Positions 28,801 through 35,700 of a DNA stretch of 64,000 bases are shown piece after piece. The first letter of the stretch is position 1. Each line of letters starts with the position of its first letter. The position numbers and the translations under genes were made by a program. Origin of the DNA: Trichopria drosophilae (Eukaryota > Arthropoda > Insecta > Hymenoptera > Diapriidae); contig CM059582.1 in assembly GCA_030407085.1 (NCBI GenBank), positions 207,234,001-207,298,000 on the forward strand, given 5' to 3'. The notes under the pieces are model-generated. The model had not been told where the DNA came from. It was given only the letters and a program-made list of their open reading frames with translations, and searched no databases.

Positions 28801-31800
28801 AAAGTATAGCAACAGAAGAAAAGTTTAAGCCTCGGTAGATTAAAAAAACCATCAGTATTTAATACTGTGTCAAAAATTGCAAAAATCTACTTTTTTTTAA
28901 CATTTGGGAATTTTTATCACATTGTTGTCTTACATAAAAGTTATTAAGAACCTTTTTTGTTCAAAAACTGAACAGAATTATTCAATTGTTTTAAAAAATT
29001 GTTATAAACAATTAACCGACCACTTTTGAACATTCTACCCAAAAAATTTGTGTTCAACATCCAAAAATACTGGAATGAACAGGATTTTTAATCATCCTTA
29101 TTTCAATAATTTGTTTCTTGACCGCTAGTAATAATTAGTTTGAAAAATCTGTTTTCTGAAAAAATCTGAGATTTTTTCAAGAAGATTCTTGGTAAGGTCG
29201 GTCCCATTAAAAAAGAAATTAAAAAAAAAAAACAAAATTTATTGACGTTTCGGCGGCATAATGTGCGCCCTCTTCAGTAATATAGAATAAAGAGTTTTTT
29301 TACTACATGTGCAACAATTTTTTTTACAGAAAGATGAATTTTGTTTGTGCTTAACCACTTCAATGGTAATGGATCATATATGTACAAAAAAAGTTATTAA
29401 CAAACGTGGTAATGGAACATATAGTGTACATTTTGCAATAACTTTTACAATTCTTAATGAATTTGCAAAATCCAAAATGGCGGCTGTAAATTTGCTTAAT
29501 TTATCAAAATGTGCGGCGCACATTTTTCTTTATACGGAAAACAGCTGAAAATTGTTACTCGGGGGTTTTCGGGGTCGCCGACAATAGAATCTCAAGTTAG
29601 ATTTTGAAAATTCAAAATGGCGGATCCAAGATGGCCGACCGAAATGCGAAAAATTACCCAAACTTTATGAAACTGGGTTCTCGGGGGTTTTCGGGGTCGC
29701 TGATTACGAATCTGAAGTTAGATTTTGAAAATTCAAAATGTCGGTTCCAAGATGGCCGACATAAATGTAAAAAATTTACTTGATTTTCATGAAAGTTGGT
29801 ACTCGGCAATTTTTTGGGTCGCTGATTACGAATTTCAAGTCAGATTTTGTAAATTCAAAATGGTGGATCCAATATGGCCGACATAAATGTGAAATATTAC
29901 TTGATTTTTTAAATTATTAATTAAATGTTAAAGAAAAAAATTATGCTGCCGAAACGTCAATAAATTTTGTTTTCTTTTAATTTCTTAAAACAGATTTTTC
30001 AAACTAATCCAAAAATACATCAAAAAAAGGTATCTCCTATTTGTATTAAATAAACCTAAACTAATAAAATGACATTGCTTGCACGAAATTTAAAAGACTT
30101 TTTTATTTAACTCCGAAACAACTGCAAACAATGTCTTTATCAAAAATAAACAAACTTTACTCACCGACACTGGAACTTCGTATAATACAGTGGTCGACAG
30201 TAGGACTACAGCTCTCTCCGACCTCCAGGCAGTAGTGTTTGTGATGCGGGACAGTGCTAGCAACATCCGGTGTGAATTTAAGCGTCAGATGACCAGCGTA
30301 AGCCCTCTTGGCGCCTTCCACAAACATCATCGTCGATTCGCTCTCCCTTTCAAGAATGACAGATTCTGCCACATTTCCCGAAGCTGCTCCGATAAGCGCA
30401 ATGTCACTATCGATCACGAGAAACTCTCCGCGATAAGTCCCCGCGTGCAAGAACACTAGATGTTGCTGCGACGTCTCTTCCTGAGTCTCTATCGTATTTC
30501 CGTAACATATTCCGGAGCCGCCCGAACTTTGTACGCTTCCACTACCTGACGGAGATGATCCATTAGCGTTACTGCGGAACTCGTCTATATAATCCAGTGC
30601 ACCTTGAACCGTATTAAAGTACGGCAGGTGTCGCCCTTTGTGTTTTGTGTCCTGAAAACCAGGCCTGACATGTACGCCTCGATACAGCTGTCGAAAGCTT
30701 TCTTTCCATGGATTTTGGTGTTCCGATTCGTCAGGTGACACAAATTCGAACTTGCATGGCTCCGGATTGAACAATGGCAAGTCATACTCGTAGACTTGTT
30801 GATATAAATACTTCCAGAGTTCCGTATCGTTCGCGATTGCTTGAAAACGTTTGCACACTTGAGTAACGCGACACAAATCTTGTTCCAGCAAGTAATTAAA
30901 TATCGTGAGTAAAACTTCGTCTGGCAACTCGTATTGGAGGTAGTGAGCAGCCGTGTTTGTGTTTGTACCTATAAAAAATTCTTTCGTTTTTCCCCGAAAC
31001 TTAAATTTAACATATTTTAAAAACTTACCGTCTGTGGAGAGGGAACAGGTTCGTCTAGGTCGTTTCCTGGCGGGTAACGACGAGGATCCCAGCGCAGCAG
31101 AGATGCTGCTCCCTCCTAACGGCGGTAGGGCCGAACTTGTACCCGGTGCCGGATCCGGGTGCGGCGGACTCTTCCGCCTTAGGTCGTAGGGCGACGAGTG
31201 TGAATGCGACGGAGAAGGCGAAGGGGCAGCAACGCCAGATACGCTCGGAGACGATCCTCTCCCGCCACCGCTGCCCACTCCGCCGCCTCCAGGAATCTGG
31301 TGCAATGCCGGACAAGGCATGTCGCAAGGTTCAGCTGAGGAACAAACGTCGCATAAACATATGGTCAGCATTAATGACAAGGGATGTTAAGCCGAGTTAT
31401 TTCTAAATCATGGAAAGCCGAAAGGAGACTCTGGACAAGTAGTTAATTTCGGAGTACTCAGGGCATTTCCTTGTGGATGAGTTTTTTTGGAGCATCAATA
31501 GTCGCGGACCGTTAAAGAAGCTTTGGCCGCCCGAAAAAGGGACCGTCATCGCTGGGTGTGAAAGAGGTCGACTAGAGGGAGAGAGAGAGAGAGAGAGAGA
31601 CGACCATATCGCGCAAGCGAAAAGAAAGACGGAGACGGAGAATTCCCCGTCCACGCCTCGGAAGTGTCAAGCAGCTCGAAGCGTCCCGGACTCCTGGACC
31701 GTGGGAATCTTCGGCGACCCTCGGCCTCCTCCCCCCACCGAAAAGGCGGCGAGTATCGCGGCGGCGGCCGAAAAATTTACGGGGGACAAAGGGAGATTCT

Positions 31801-32101
31801 TTCCCAGGATCGATCGGTCAAATTTTCTCCCGTCTTTTGATTTCCAACGACCTCGACGAAGAGATACCGACGCGGATGGTCCCCGTCGACGGGTATTAGC
31901 GTTACTTTACGTAAAAAATGCCACAGTTAAAGGAGGACACGCGAGTGCGAGAGAGACGGAAAGATGGCTGGGAGGGTGGGCGCGAGAGAGACGGAAAGTC
32001 TTACCAGAGGTGGTCCTCGAGGGCAGCGGAATCCTGTTAGCACCTTTTCTGCGCGATCTCCTCACGTAGCTCCGCGAGGACGTGAAGGATGCACTCGGCA
32101 T
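4644..32101 (-). CDS. FBXO11: FBXO11, F-box protein 11 (gene model, last exon off window)
   Basis: FBXO11 is the substrate-binding subunit of an SCF (SKP1-CUL1-F-box) E3 ubiquitin ligase, acting mainly in the nucleus; known animal substrates include transcription factors and CDT2. The model joins seven exons: 32101-32005, 31334-31029, 30968-30165, 14245-13393, 13102-12882, 6872-6654 and 4851-4644. All junctions have GT donors and AG acceptors and the reading frame stays open through all of them. The 2708 coding bases give 902 full codons. Order of domains: basic and low-complexity N-terminus (1-134), F-box (about 148-190), right-handed parallel beta-helix (PbH1/CASH) repeats (about 280-845), and the start of a UBR-type zinc finger (about 855-902). 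Vertebrate FBXO11 is about 930 residues, with about 40 residues after the point where this window ends. Identification is very secure; only the first exon is inferred. Confidence 0.95.
5855..6115 (+). repeat. ATGGCGG-module repeat, degenerate copies
   Basis: AAGATGGCGCC at about 5864 and the pair AAAATGGCGAATCCAATATG-GCGG at about 5985-6008 are followed by a TTTTTGGGGTCACGGATTACG segment. This is the same order of blocks as the 122-bp units at 29.6 kb. Confidence 0.6.
6262..6487. mobile_element. Small inverted-repeat element (226 bp)
   Basis: CATTAAAACTGTTGGAGT at the left and ACTCCAACAGTTTTATAGTG at the right form terminal inverted repeats of about 20 bp. It is non-coding, and I could not assign a superfamily. 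Confidence 0.65.
6654..6872 (-). CDS. FBXO11: FBXO11 exon 6 (last beta-helix coils)
   Basis: This exon encodes residues 761-833 ([20 protein letters not shown] to [11 protein letters not shown]), the final coils of the beta-helix. Acceptor GTGTCGCAG and donor AGGG-GTAACT keep the frame, and the last partial Gly codon is completed by exon 7. The stop codon seen shortly after the donor in the open frame is intronic, so this is not a truncated protein. Confidence 0.96.
7198..7402. mobile_element. Full-length hairpin MITE (205 bp)
   Basis: The two halves are inverted copies of each other, for example TCAGAATGATTTCGAAATAT on the left against its complement ATTTCGAAATCATTCTGA on the right, with arms of about 95 bp and almost no loop. 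The ends are CCCAGACAGC and CTGTGGGC. A related but more diverged palindrome may lie at about 55430-55620. Confidence 0.75.
7651..7845. mobile_element. hAT-like MITE with 9-bp target duplication
   Basis: TCGAAAGTA occurs directly on both sides, at 7642-7650 and 7846-7854. The element between them is 195 bp with terminal inverted repeats of about 26 bp (GGGGAACAAAGTTTCGAAAA / its complement at the right, ending CCCTGG). An 8-9 bp duplication and a CAGGG-like terminus fit the hAT superfamily. The intact duplication suggests it is fairly young. Confidence 0.8.
10030..10860. repeat. Inverted-repeat cluster with GCGTAAAATC palindromes
   Basis: GGTTATAGTTGATATTTGGG at about 10045 recurs inverted at about 10648-10668. 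Within 10480-10850 the motif TGCGTAAAATC occurs at least five times in both orientations, including near-perfect palindromes centred at about 10510 and 10833, and an inverted pair containing CGATATACTACGC. The outer segment is also present at about 51490-51565, so the whole looks like a dispersed non-autonomous element. Confidence 0.6.
12882..13102 (-). CDS. FBXO11: FBXO11 exon 5 (beta-helix repeats)
   Basis: This exon encodes residues 687-760 and continues the beta-helix with [20 protein letters not shown] and [20 protein letters not shown], all closely matching vertebrate FBXO11. The acceptor is CATCGTCAG. The donor is AAAG before GTATTT, inside the GGKG turn, so the Gly codon is completed by exon 6. 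It is separated from exon 4 by only 290 bp but from exon 6 by 6 kb. Confidence 0.96.
13103..13392 (-). other. FBXO11 intron 4 (290 bp)
   Basis: This short intron runs between the two beta-helix exons, with donor GTAGAT and acceptor CGTCAG. CTTGCCGCTA occurs twice (about 13199 and 13371), the second close to the donor. Nothing else is visible. Confidence 0.9.
13393..14245 (-). CDS. FBXO11: FBXO11 exon 4 (parallel beta-helix repeats)
   Basis: This is the largest exon, encoding residues 403-686, almost entirely tandem PbH1 repeats of about 23 residues. Each coil carries an N-x-I or N-x-x-H type motif followed by GG(I/V)Y or AG(I/V)W, for example [12 protein letters not shown] and [10 protein letters not shown]. 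This domain forms the right-handed beta-helix proposed to hold substrates. Similarity to vertebrate FBXO11 is near-continuous. Acceptor AACAG and donor AAG-GTAGAT fix the ends, and the split Arg codon joins exon 5. It is relatively GC-rich, and the repeats create long but meaningless antisense reading frames. Confidence 0.97.
14640..14870. repeat. Inverted ATGGCC/ATGGCGG module pair
   Basis: TTCAAAATGGCC...AATATGGCCG at about 14660-14687 is followed by an oppositely oriented unit. The segment TTACGTATCTGAGGGCGTCG at about 14725 recurs inverted at about 14828-14850. Confidence 0.5.
16859..17632. mobile_element. Foldback element filled with GTAC minisatellite
   Basis: The termini are inverted: TATACCCCAGCGGAAAT at about 16870-16886 and ATTTCCGCTAGGATATAT at about 17608-17626. 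Inside are dozens of 10-12 bp units of the form (C/T)GTACGTTT or its complement, in an antisense block (16905-16950), a sense block (16985-17390) and a second antisense/sense pair (17475-17600). The open frames rich in Phe, Tyr and His found here are products of the repeat, not genes. Confidence 0.7.
17729..18060 (-). pseudogene. LINE ORF2 C-terminal remnant
   Basis: On the minus strand one frame reads [20 protein letters not shown] and ends at a stop at 17729. This is the C-terminal pattern of Jockey-type ORF2 proteins (a G-P-x-L-F-N-x-L-P block followed by a charged helix). Upstream sequence to about 18060 continues with frameshifts. It is a truncated relic adjoining the GTAC-rich element. 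Confidence 0.65.
18113..18490. repeat. Dispersed ACAATA-TATTGT near-palindromes
   Basis: Irregular copies of the ACAATAnnTATTGT palindrome motif that is tandemly arrayed at 19130-19250 occur here, in less ordered form. Confidence 0.5.
18640..19060. repeat. Inverted and direct repeat pair
   Basis: ATCGAAGTTTTTGTCAAGGC (about 18648) recurs inverted at about 18806-18839. A segment of about 50 bp starting GGTTAGGATATTTCAA (about 18698) recurs directly at about 19002. It is probably a decayed foldback element next to the 21-bp array. Confidence 0.55.
19130..19250. repeat. 21-bp near-palindromic tandem repeat
   Basis: About six units of ACAATACATATTGTAAATAT plus one base lie head to tail, each nearly self-complementary (ACAATA...TATTGT). 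Because 21 is divisible by three, the array is open in several frames and yields repetitive Tyr-Asn-Cys or Ile-Val-Asn peptides that are not real proteins. Confidence 0.85.
21382..21590 (+). repeat. About 200-bp dispersed module, copy 1
   Basis: The stretch from CTCACAAAACA through TTAGTGTGTACTAACG, TATTGTATTATACAT and CCTTTTTGGCTTACAA is repeated in the same orientation at 26866-27055 with scattered differences. Each copy lies just before a large inverted-repeat element, so it may be one end of a larger non-autonomous transposon. Confidence 0.65.
21655..22700. mobile_element. 1.05-kb palindromic foldback element
   Basis: The left half (from ACCAGTTTCGTCC at 21655) and the right half (ending GGGACGAAACTGGT at 22700) are inverted copies of roughly 80-85% identity by eye, with only a few tens of bases of loop near 22175. 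Matching blocks include CGAATCTGAAGT, CGATATCACTTTCC, ATGGCTACTTAAACG and CCTGTGGCATAAT. The centre carries the ATGGC-bearing module. No coding capacity is seen. Confidence 0.8.
24960..25141 (+). mobile_element. LINE 3' end with AAAT tail
   Basis: The sequence runs through a perfect palindrome GGGCGTTAACGCCC (25103-25116) and ends in a (TAAA)n run (25120-25141). A structured 3' UTR followed by short tetranucleotide repeats is typical of 5'-truncated Jockey or CR1-type LINEs. Confidence 0.6.
26690..26835. repeat. Dispersed repeat, inverted copy at 36365-36515
   Basis: Blocks such as CTGCATAAATCTGTAAATAT, TTTTTATCCATAATGAG and TATCCTGTTTTTG recur in reverse orientation at 36365-36515. A family name is not assignable. 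Confidence 0.55.
26866..27055 (+). repeat. About 200-bp dispersed module, copy 2
   Basis: This is the partner of 21382-21590, with the same block order from CTCACAAAACAG to TTTTGGCTTACAACAAAC. Here it precedes the foldback at 27134. Confidence 0.65.
27134..28337. mobile_element. TTAA-bounded foldback element (1.2 kb)
   Basis: Arms of roughly 430-500 bp (27138-27640 and 27905-28333) are inverted copies. Both contain CATCTAAACTTTTCAACCAG, a GGCGGCC/GGCCGCC block, and ATTCAATTATTTCAGTAAA or their complements. The loop of about 250 bp includes a short AT-rich open frame of no interest. TTAA lies at both outer edges next to CCCATTAAG at the left, suggesting a piggyBac-like terminus, but the right terminus is mutated. 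Confidence 0.6.
28222..29058. repeat. Tandem duplication of about 430-460 bp
   Basis: The end of the foldback arm plus following sequence (28222-28640) is repeated directly at 28649-29058. Shared blocks include GTTTAAGCCTCGGTAGATTA, TTTAATACTGT, TAAGAACCTTTTTTGTTC and AATTGTTATAAACAATTAAC. The second copy has about 30 extra bases. A third partial copy is at 36040-36300. Confidence 0.75.
29242..29278 (-). ncRNA. Hammerhead-ribozyme-like motif
   Basis: Read on the minus strand, CTGAAGA (29271-29277) is followed by a potential stem (GGCGCA pairing with TGCCGCC with one bulged C) and then GAAACGTC (29244-29251). This is the CUGANGA - helix II - GAAA - helix III - GUC order of hammerhead ribozymes. 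The ACGT after GAA would give a minimal self-complementary helix III, as described for Penelope-like retroelement ribozymes that act as dimers. The opposite copy at 29951-29958 keeps GAAACGTC but not CTGAAGA. Helix I was not verified. Confidence 0.4.
29558..29905 (+). repeat. Three tandem 122-bp ATGGCGG units
   Basis: Each unit runs TACTCGGGGGTTTTCGGGGT, CGCTGATTACGAAT, TCAAGT(T/C)AGATTTTG, AAATTCAAAATGGCGGATCC and AAGATGGCCGACATAAATG, then an AT-rich spacer. The TCGGGGTCGC block repeats at about 29570, 29692 and 29814. Other copies are at 5.9, 14.7, 53.4 and 61 kb. Confidence 0.85.
30165..30968 (-). CDS. FBXO11: FBXO11 exon 3 (F-box and start of beta-helix)
   Basis: This exon encodes residues 135-402. 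It contains the F-box core, with [20 protein letters not shown] at 149-168 followed by VCKRF and an ELWK motif. This segment binds SKP1 and so docks the receptor onto the CUL1 ligase. The F-box is followed by the conserved [13 protein letters not shown] block, a Ser/Gly-rich insert not seen in vertebrates (about 273-292), and the first beta-helix turns, ending in [14 protein letters not shown]. The donor is GTCG before GTGAGT. Splicing to exon 4 gives the same spacing as vertebrate FBXO11 across the junction, with no gap. An unrelated antisense reading frame inside this exon is a shadow. Confidence 0.95.
30969..31028 (-). other. 60-bp frame-preserving mini-intron of FBXO11
   Basis: This is a minimal-length intron with donor GTAAGT and acceptor TTTTTTATAG. 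Its 60 bases are a multiple of three with no in-frame stop. If it were retained, the protein would gain 20 mostly basic residues ([20 protein letters not shown]) just before the F-box. Vertebrate FBXO11 has no equivalent insert, which favours splicing. Confidence 0.8.
31029..31334 (-). CDS. FBXO11: FBXO11 exon 2 (low-complexity N-terminal region)
   Basis: This exon encodes residues 33-134, rich in Gly, Ser and Pro. Two short features stand out. SPYDLRRK at 80-87 matches the SPYxLRRK motif of vertebrate FBXO11 ahead of the F-box. RKRPRR at 122-127 is a likely nuclear localisation signal. The exon is much more GC-rich than the introns around it, like the divergent promoter nearby. It ends with GACG before GTAAGT, leaving one base of codon 135. 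The reading frame also stays open through the 60-bp intron that follows. Confidence 0.88.
31335..32004 (-). other. FBXO11 intron 1 (GC-rich, inferred)
   Basis: This 670-bp interval between the proposed exons 1 and 2 has GTAAGA at the donor and a pyrimidine-rich TTTGTTCCTCAG at the acceptor. It is far more GC-rich than other introns here. It includes a GA-dinucleotide run at about 31577-31601, the kind of sequence bound by GAGA factor in insects. Long open frames on both strands look compositional, and I see no conserved domain in them. Confidence 0.5.
32005..32101 (-). CDS. FBXO11: FBXO11 exon 1 (N-terminal, inferred)
   Basis: This proposed first coding exon encodes residues 1-32 plus one base of codon 33. 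It starts at an ATG with A at -3 and ends at a strong donor (CTG then GTAAGA). The frame joins exactly to the acceptor TTTGTTCCTCAG at 31335, giving Ser-Ala-Glu across the junction. The peptide starts [20 protein letters not shown] and is basic, as is the vertebrate N-terminus, but alignment is weak. An alternative is that translation starts in the next exon, at 31320 ([10 protein letters not shown]) or at 31380 if the intron is retained. I prefer exon 1 because the phase, donor and acceptor all agree. Confidence 0.6.
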
Positions 32102-32585
32102 TTTCGCGTTGCCCTCCGGAACAGGATGCGGGCCGAAGATGTTGCGGTCGAGGATGCGAGACGACGGGAAACTAAACACTAAACAATGGCGACAGTTCCA
32201 GCGAAGAGAGCGGCCATCTTCTCATTGACGGCAGGCAATATGGAGTCGCGCGCACTTGTATTGGTGTACGTGTAAAATGTAGCCAATGGGATGATTCGGT
32301 TTAGCCCCCACCACCGCGATATTACCAGACGCGCCTGGTGCACACATAGACGACGACGAGGGTACGTGGGGGAACGTCGTCGGGGAATATAGCTGGGCTG
32401 GGTAAGAGGGCAGGAGGGCGAGAGAGAAGGTTTCCGTGACGTGGATAGAAAGAGAGAGTGACGAGGGTCAGGAAGGGCGTCCCGACAAGGACGGATAAAA
32501 GATATGTTAGGGGGTGCGAGAGGGAACAAAAATTATTCCGAATAAAAGATTTCGATTAGGGAAGAGGGAGTTCAGTGTTTAAGTT
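32102..32585. promoter_or_regulatory. Bidirectional FBXO11/RCE1 promoter
   Basis: These 484 bp separate the two proposed start codons and are much richer in G+C and CpG than the flanking introns. The region must hold the transcription starts of both genes unless further untranslated exons exist. Visible motifs: GA-rich tracts around 32415-32465, an AAGATGGCCGC motif (YY1-like, minus strand) at about 32204-32214, and near the RCE1 side an AATAAAAG TATA-like box at 32541-32548 followed by a TCAGT initiator at 32572-32576. Confidence 0.7.
32541..32576 (+). promoter_or_regulatory. Candidate TATA-like box and initiator for RCE1
   Basis: AATAAAAG lies about 32 bp before the A of a TCAGT initiator, the usual insect core-promoter spacing. 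A start there would leave an RCE1 leader of only about 12 bases. This is motif evidence only; an upstream start is equally possible. Confidence 0.35.
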
Positions 32586-32701
32586 ATGGAAGACCCGGAT
32601 CGAAATAGCGATTTTTCATGCGTCCACCCGGTTTCGAACTGCCTCGTCCTCGCCGTCGTCTACGTAGCTAGCCTCTACATCTGGGGAGAACCCGATAACA
32701 G
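32586..32701 (+). CDS. RCE1: RCE1 exon 1
   Basis: This exon encodes residues 1-38 plus two bases of Arg39. The hydrophobic stretch at about 18-33 (NCLVLAVVYVASLYIW) is the first membrane span and matches the vertebrate SYVGSLYVW block. The start is the first ATG in frame that gives this N-terminus. The exon ends ...GATAACAG before GCAAGG. Reading on past this point in the open frame leaves the family and soon stops. Only a splice at the GC donor yields the conserved EPDN-RDHP join. Confidence 0.92.
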
Positions 32702-35700
32702 GCAAGGTTTTTCCATCCTCTCTTCCTCATTTTTTTCCCTACAACTCCTAAAATGGAAGCCTTTCGCTTTTTATTCATTACAATCGCTAACTCCTGTTTT
32801 GTTTACCTCCGACGATCACTTAACCTAGTTTCGCTGTTTTACTCTAAATAAGCGTTTTCATCTCGTCATTTTCCTCGTATTTTCGCTTTTCCACAAGATT
32901 TACGTTTTGAGGTTAGGAATTTTTGCAAATTTATCACACTAAAAAGTAGAAATAAAGTTTGCAAATTTTCATACCTAACCTCACATAGGAAATGTACGTT
33001 TAACGTGGGCAAATCAATATCTTTGTTGTTTTTATCTTTAATTTTTTATTTATGTTGTAATAACTATGATCAGGTAATTGCGTCGCGTTTTTAATGTAAA
33101 AAGTCTACTAAAAATGTCAATTCTACCATTTAGAGAGAGAACTAGATAATGATTTTGTAAATTAGCGGATAAGTGTATATTTTTGTATGTTGGTATATGG
33201 GCATTGTTCTAGAACTTTTAAACTTTATGTCGTCGCTCATTATGATACCATAAAAATTTTAAATATAACTTTGTAACACTACAGATCAACAAATTTTTGT
33301 TCGATTTACATGTAATAAGTGTTTATTACTAATTACAGATATCTAGAAAACAATGAGAGTAAATAAAAGTAGTGAATTTGCCTGTTTTTGGTGCGCGACA
33401 CTCACTACATTTTTTCAGTTTTAACACTGAAACTTTTTGAACCTTTTTTTTTATGGTCTGTGGTTTTTTGTGGAAGTATTTGGGGATGTAAACAAATGAA
33501 AAATCCTTAACTTAATGATGTGCCTCACTGAGGAATAAAATTATATACCTTCAAACTTGCGAGATAACTTTTTTTTATAGTTGACAATTTAGCAATCAAC
33601 CTTAGATAATTTTTTTCACATTGGTTTTTAAGAAACCGCACAACAGGGGTACATTACCTATATGATAAGAAGTAATTTGAGCCTTTGCCCGAATGTGTGC
33701 CACCTATACATAAAAAATGCGACCACGTCAAACTTTAAATTTCCAAGCGAAACTCACTTTGAAAAATCAAATTATTTAATGGCACATCTACAATTTAGCT
33801 TCTAAGTACTTTGGAATCATTGTCATCTTTTCTCCTATGTTATTAAAGTATTTATAAATTTTGTGTTTTTTTAATACAACAAAAAACACAATTTTTGACA
33901 ATAATAAAATGATTATTCTTTACAAATCGTTTTAATTTTTTGGTATCCTTAATGTTAAATCATGTATTTGGATTTCAAATTTTAATGAGAACTGACTTTG
34001 GATTTGTAATCAGTGGCCTCAAAAACCCTAACATATCAAATTTTATAAAAATCAAAGAAATTTTGTAAAAATAGTCCGCCATATTTAATCCATTATTTTA
34101 AATTTGAACTATTAACTAGACGTTTAATTTTATATACTAGCTTCTAAAAATTAGGCCATAAGCAAAAGAACTGAATTTTTTATGTATGTTAAACGTTACA
34201 AAACTAAAAATTAATTTTACGAGTAACGTAACATATGTTACATAAAAAAAAAAAAAATACATTGTGTATAAATGAGTCACGCAAGGTTTTTCCTGTCATT
34301 TGATATGGAAATAATGGCAATAAAATTAATTTCATGAATGTGCCTAAAAAAAAAAATGCAATTTTCTTTAACCTCAAAGTTTAAAAGTTCTAGAACAATG
34401 CTCATATCTTTTATATTTGTATTTTTATCTCTAATTTTGTATTATTGTAAAAATTTTTATGGTGTATTGTACTTAATGTACTGGTATTCTTTTGCACACA
34501 GTCTGTCGGACCAGCGCATAAATAAATGTTATCAATCAATCAAATAACAATATTTTTACGAATGAAAATTACAACAGATTTGCGAAGTTCATTTCCATTT
34601 TTTACAGTGCAATGCTGTGAATTTACATCACGAAAAACGGCTTGTAATTTTACAATAATTGAGTGTATATCTTATCTTTCGATAGAAAAAAACAAAATTT
34701 GTAAAACTACAACTCCAAAAAAGAAAATTTAATGTGTGATGTTTCTGAAGATACACCATGAGAAAAATTTTAGTTAGGATTGTCATGAGAATCATATGAG
34801 AATTTGAAACAAATACCTTCTAAATTTCATATAAATGTCAAATAGTATGACGCTGAAGCTAACAGCAGATTCACAGCAGCGAATTCAAGAAAACTGTGAA
34901 GATGGATAATTTCTTATTAAAAATTACTTGCATTTAAACATCTTTAGACAAATTATCTGTTTTTGGCCATTTTTATGGCTGAATACCATAGTTTTTTCAA
35001 ATCTGCTGCTGCGAATCTGATACTAGCTTCAGTGTCATTCGTATAATACTTGAACTATGTTACGGAAACACTATTCGATAATATTTGTGATTTGTATGAA
35101 AATGGACCTGATTGTGATGAGATTTTTATGTAATTTCCATAAAATTTCAACTCAAAACATTCATGGTTGTATGCTCATAAAACTACCTATGAAACTTTTT
35201 AGTTTTTATTATTTTGTATTTCTGCTGTGTGCTAAGATTTATATTTGTTATATTTATTATTATTTGCGTTGTATATTGTTTTGTTATTATTATTTTGTTA
35301 TTAAATTGTTTTTTTTTTTTTTATTACTTATGTACACATATATCTAGGGACAATATATCCAAGATATTAATAAATTATATACATACATGCAAACTATTTT
35401 CTTTCATGTAATAGAACTTTACATATTCCATATGATACTTGTATGACTGATAGATTTATATAATGTATATGATATATGTTTTTACATGTTCACGACAACT
35501 ATTATATTAGGCACTTGTTTCAATTTCTCATGAGATTCTCATAAGAATCCTACTTAAAATCTTTCGCAGGGTTACAGTGCAGATAATGCTGTAAATTTAC
35601 ATCAGACATTGAAAAAAAAATGGATTGTAATTTTACAATAATTGAGTGTATGTTACATGTGAGAATTTTATCTTTCGATGGAAAAAAACAAAATTTGTAA

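Larger units (their letters stand above)
29059..30018. mobile_element. 0.94-kb retroelement-like insertion with 12-bp target duplication
   Basis: ATCCAAAAATAC at 29059-29070 and 30007-30018 flanks 29071-30006. Related uninterrupted copies of the target at about 28590-28625 and 36195-36230 serve as empty sites: they read straight from CAAAAATAC into A(T/C)CAAAAAAA. Inside, a perfect inverted repeat of about 20 bp (29136-29156 / 29987-30007) encloses a second inverted pair, ACAAAATTTATTGACGTTTC at 29232-29251 and its complement at about 29950-29969. Between these lie three 122-bp ATGGCGG units. The minus strand at 29242-29278 looks like a hammerhead ribozyme core. Confidence 0.7.
14246..30164 (-). 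other. FBXO11 intron 3 (15.9 kb)
   Basis: This is the largest intron of FBXO11, with donor GTGAGT and acceptor CCAACAG. It is AT-rich and packed with inverted-repeat elements, listed separately. Stretches 15000-16750, 19800-21370 and 22800-24900 show no gene or structured element that I can support. The open frame at 19498-19785 encodes 95 residues with no recognisable domain and is probably chance. Confidence 0.85.

Noticed and set aside
31473..32069. 198-codon plus-strand open frame in the GC-rich promoter region
   Set aside because: It comes from high GC and a GA run that encodes Arg/Glu repeats. No domain is visible and it overlaps FBXO11 intron 1 and exon 1 antisense.
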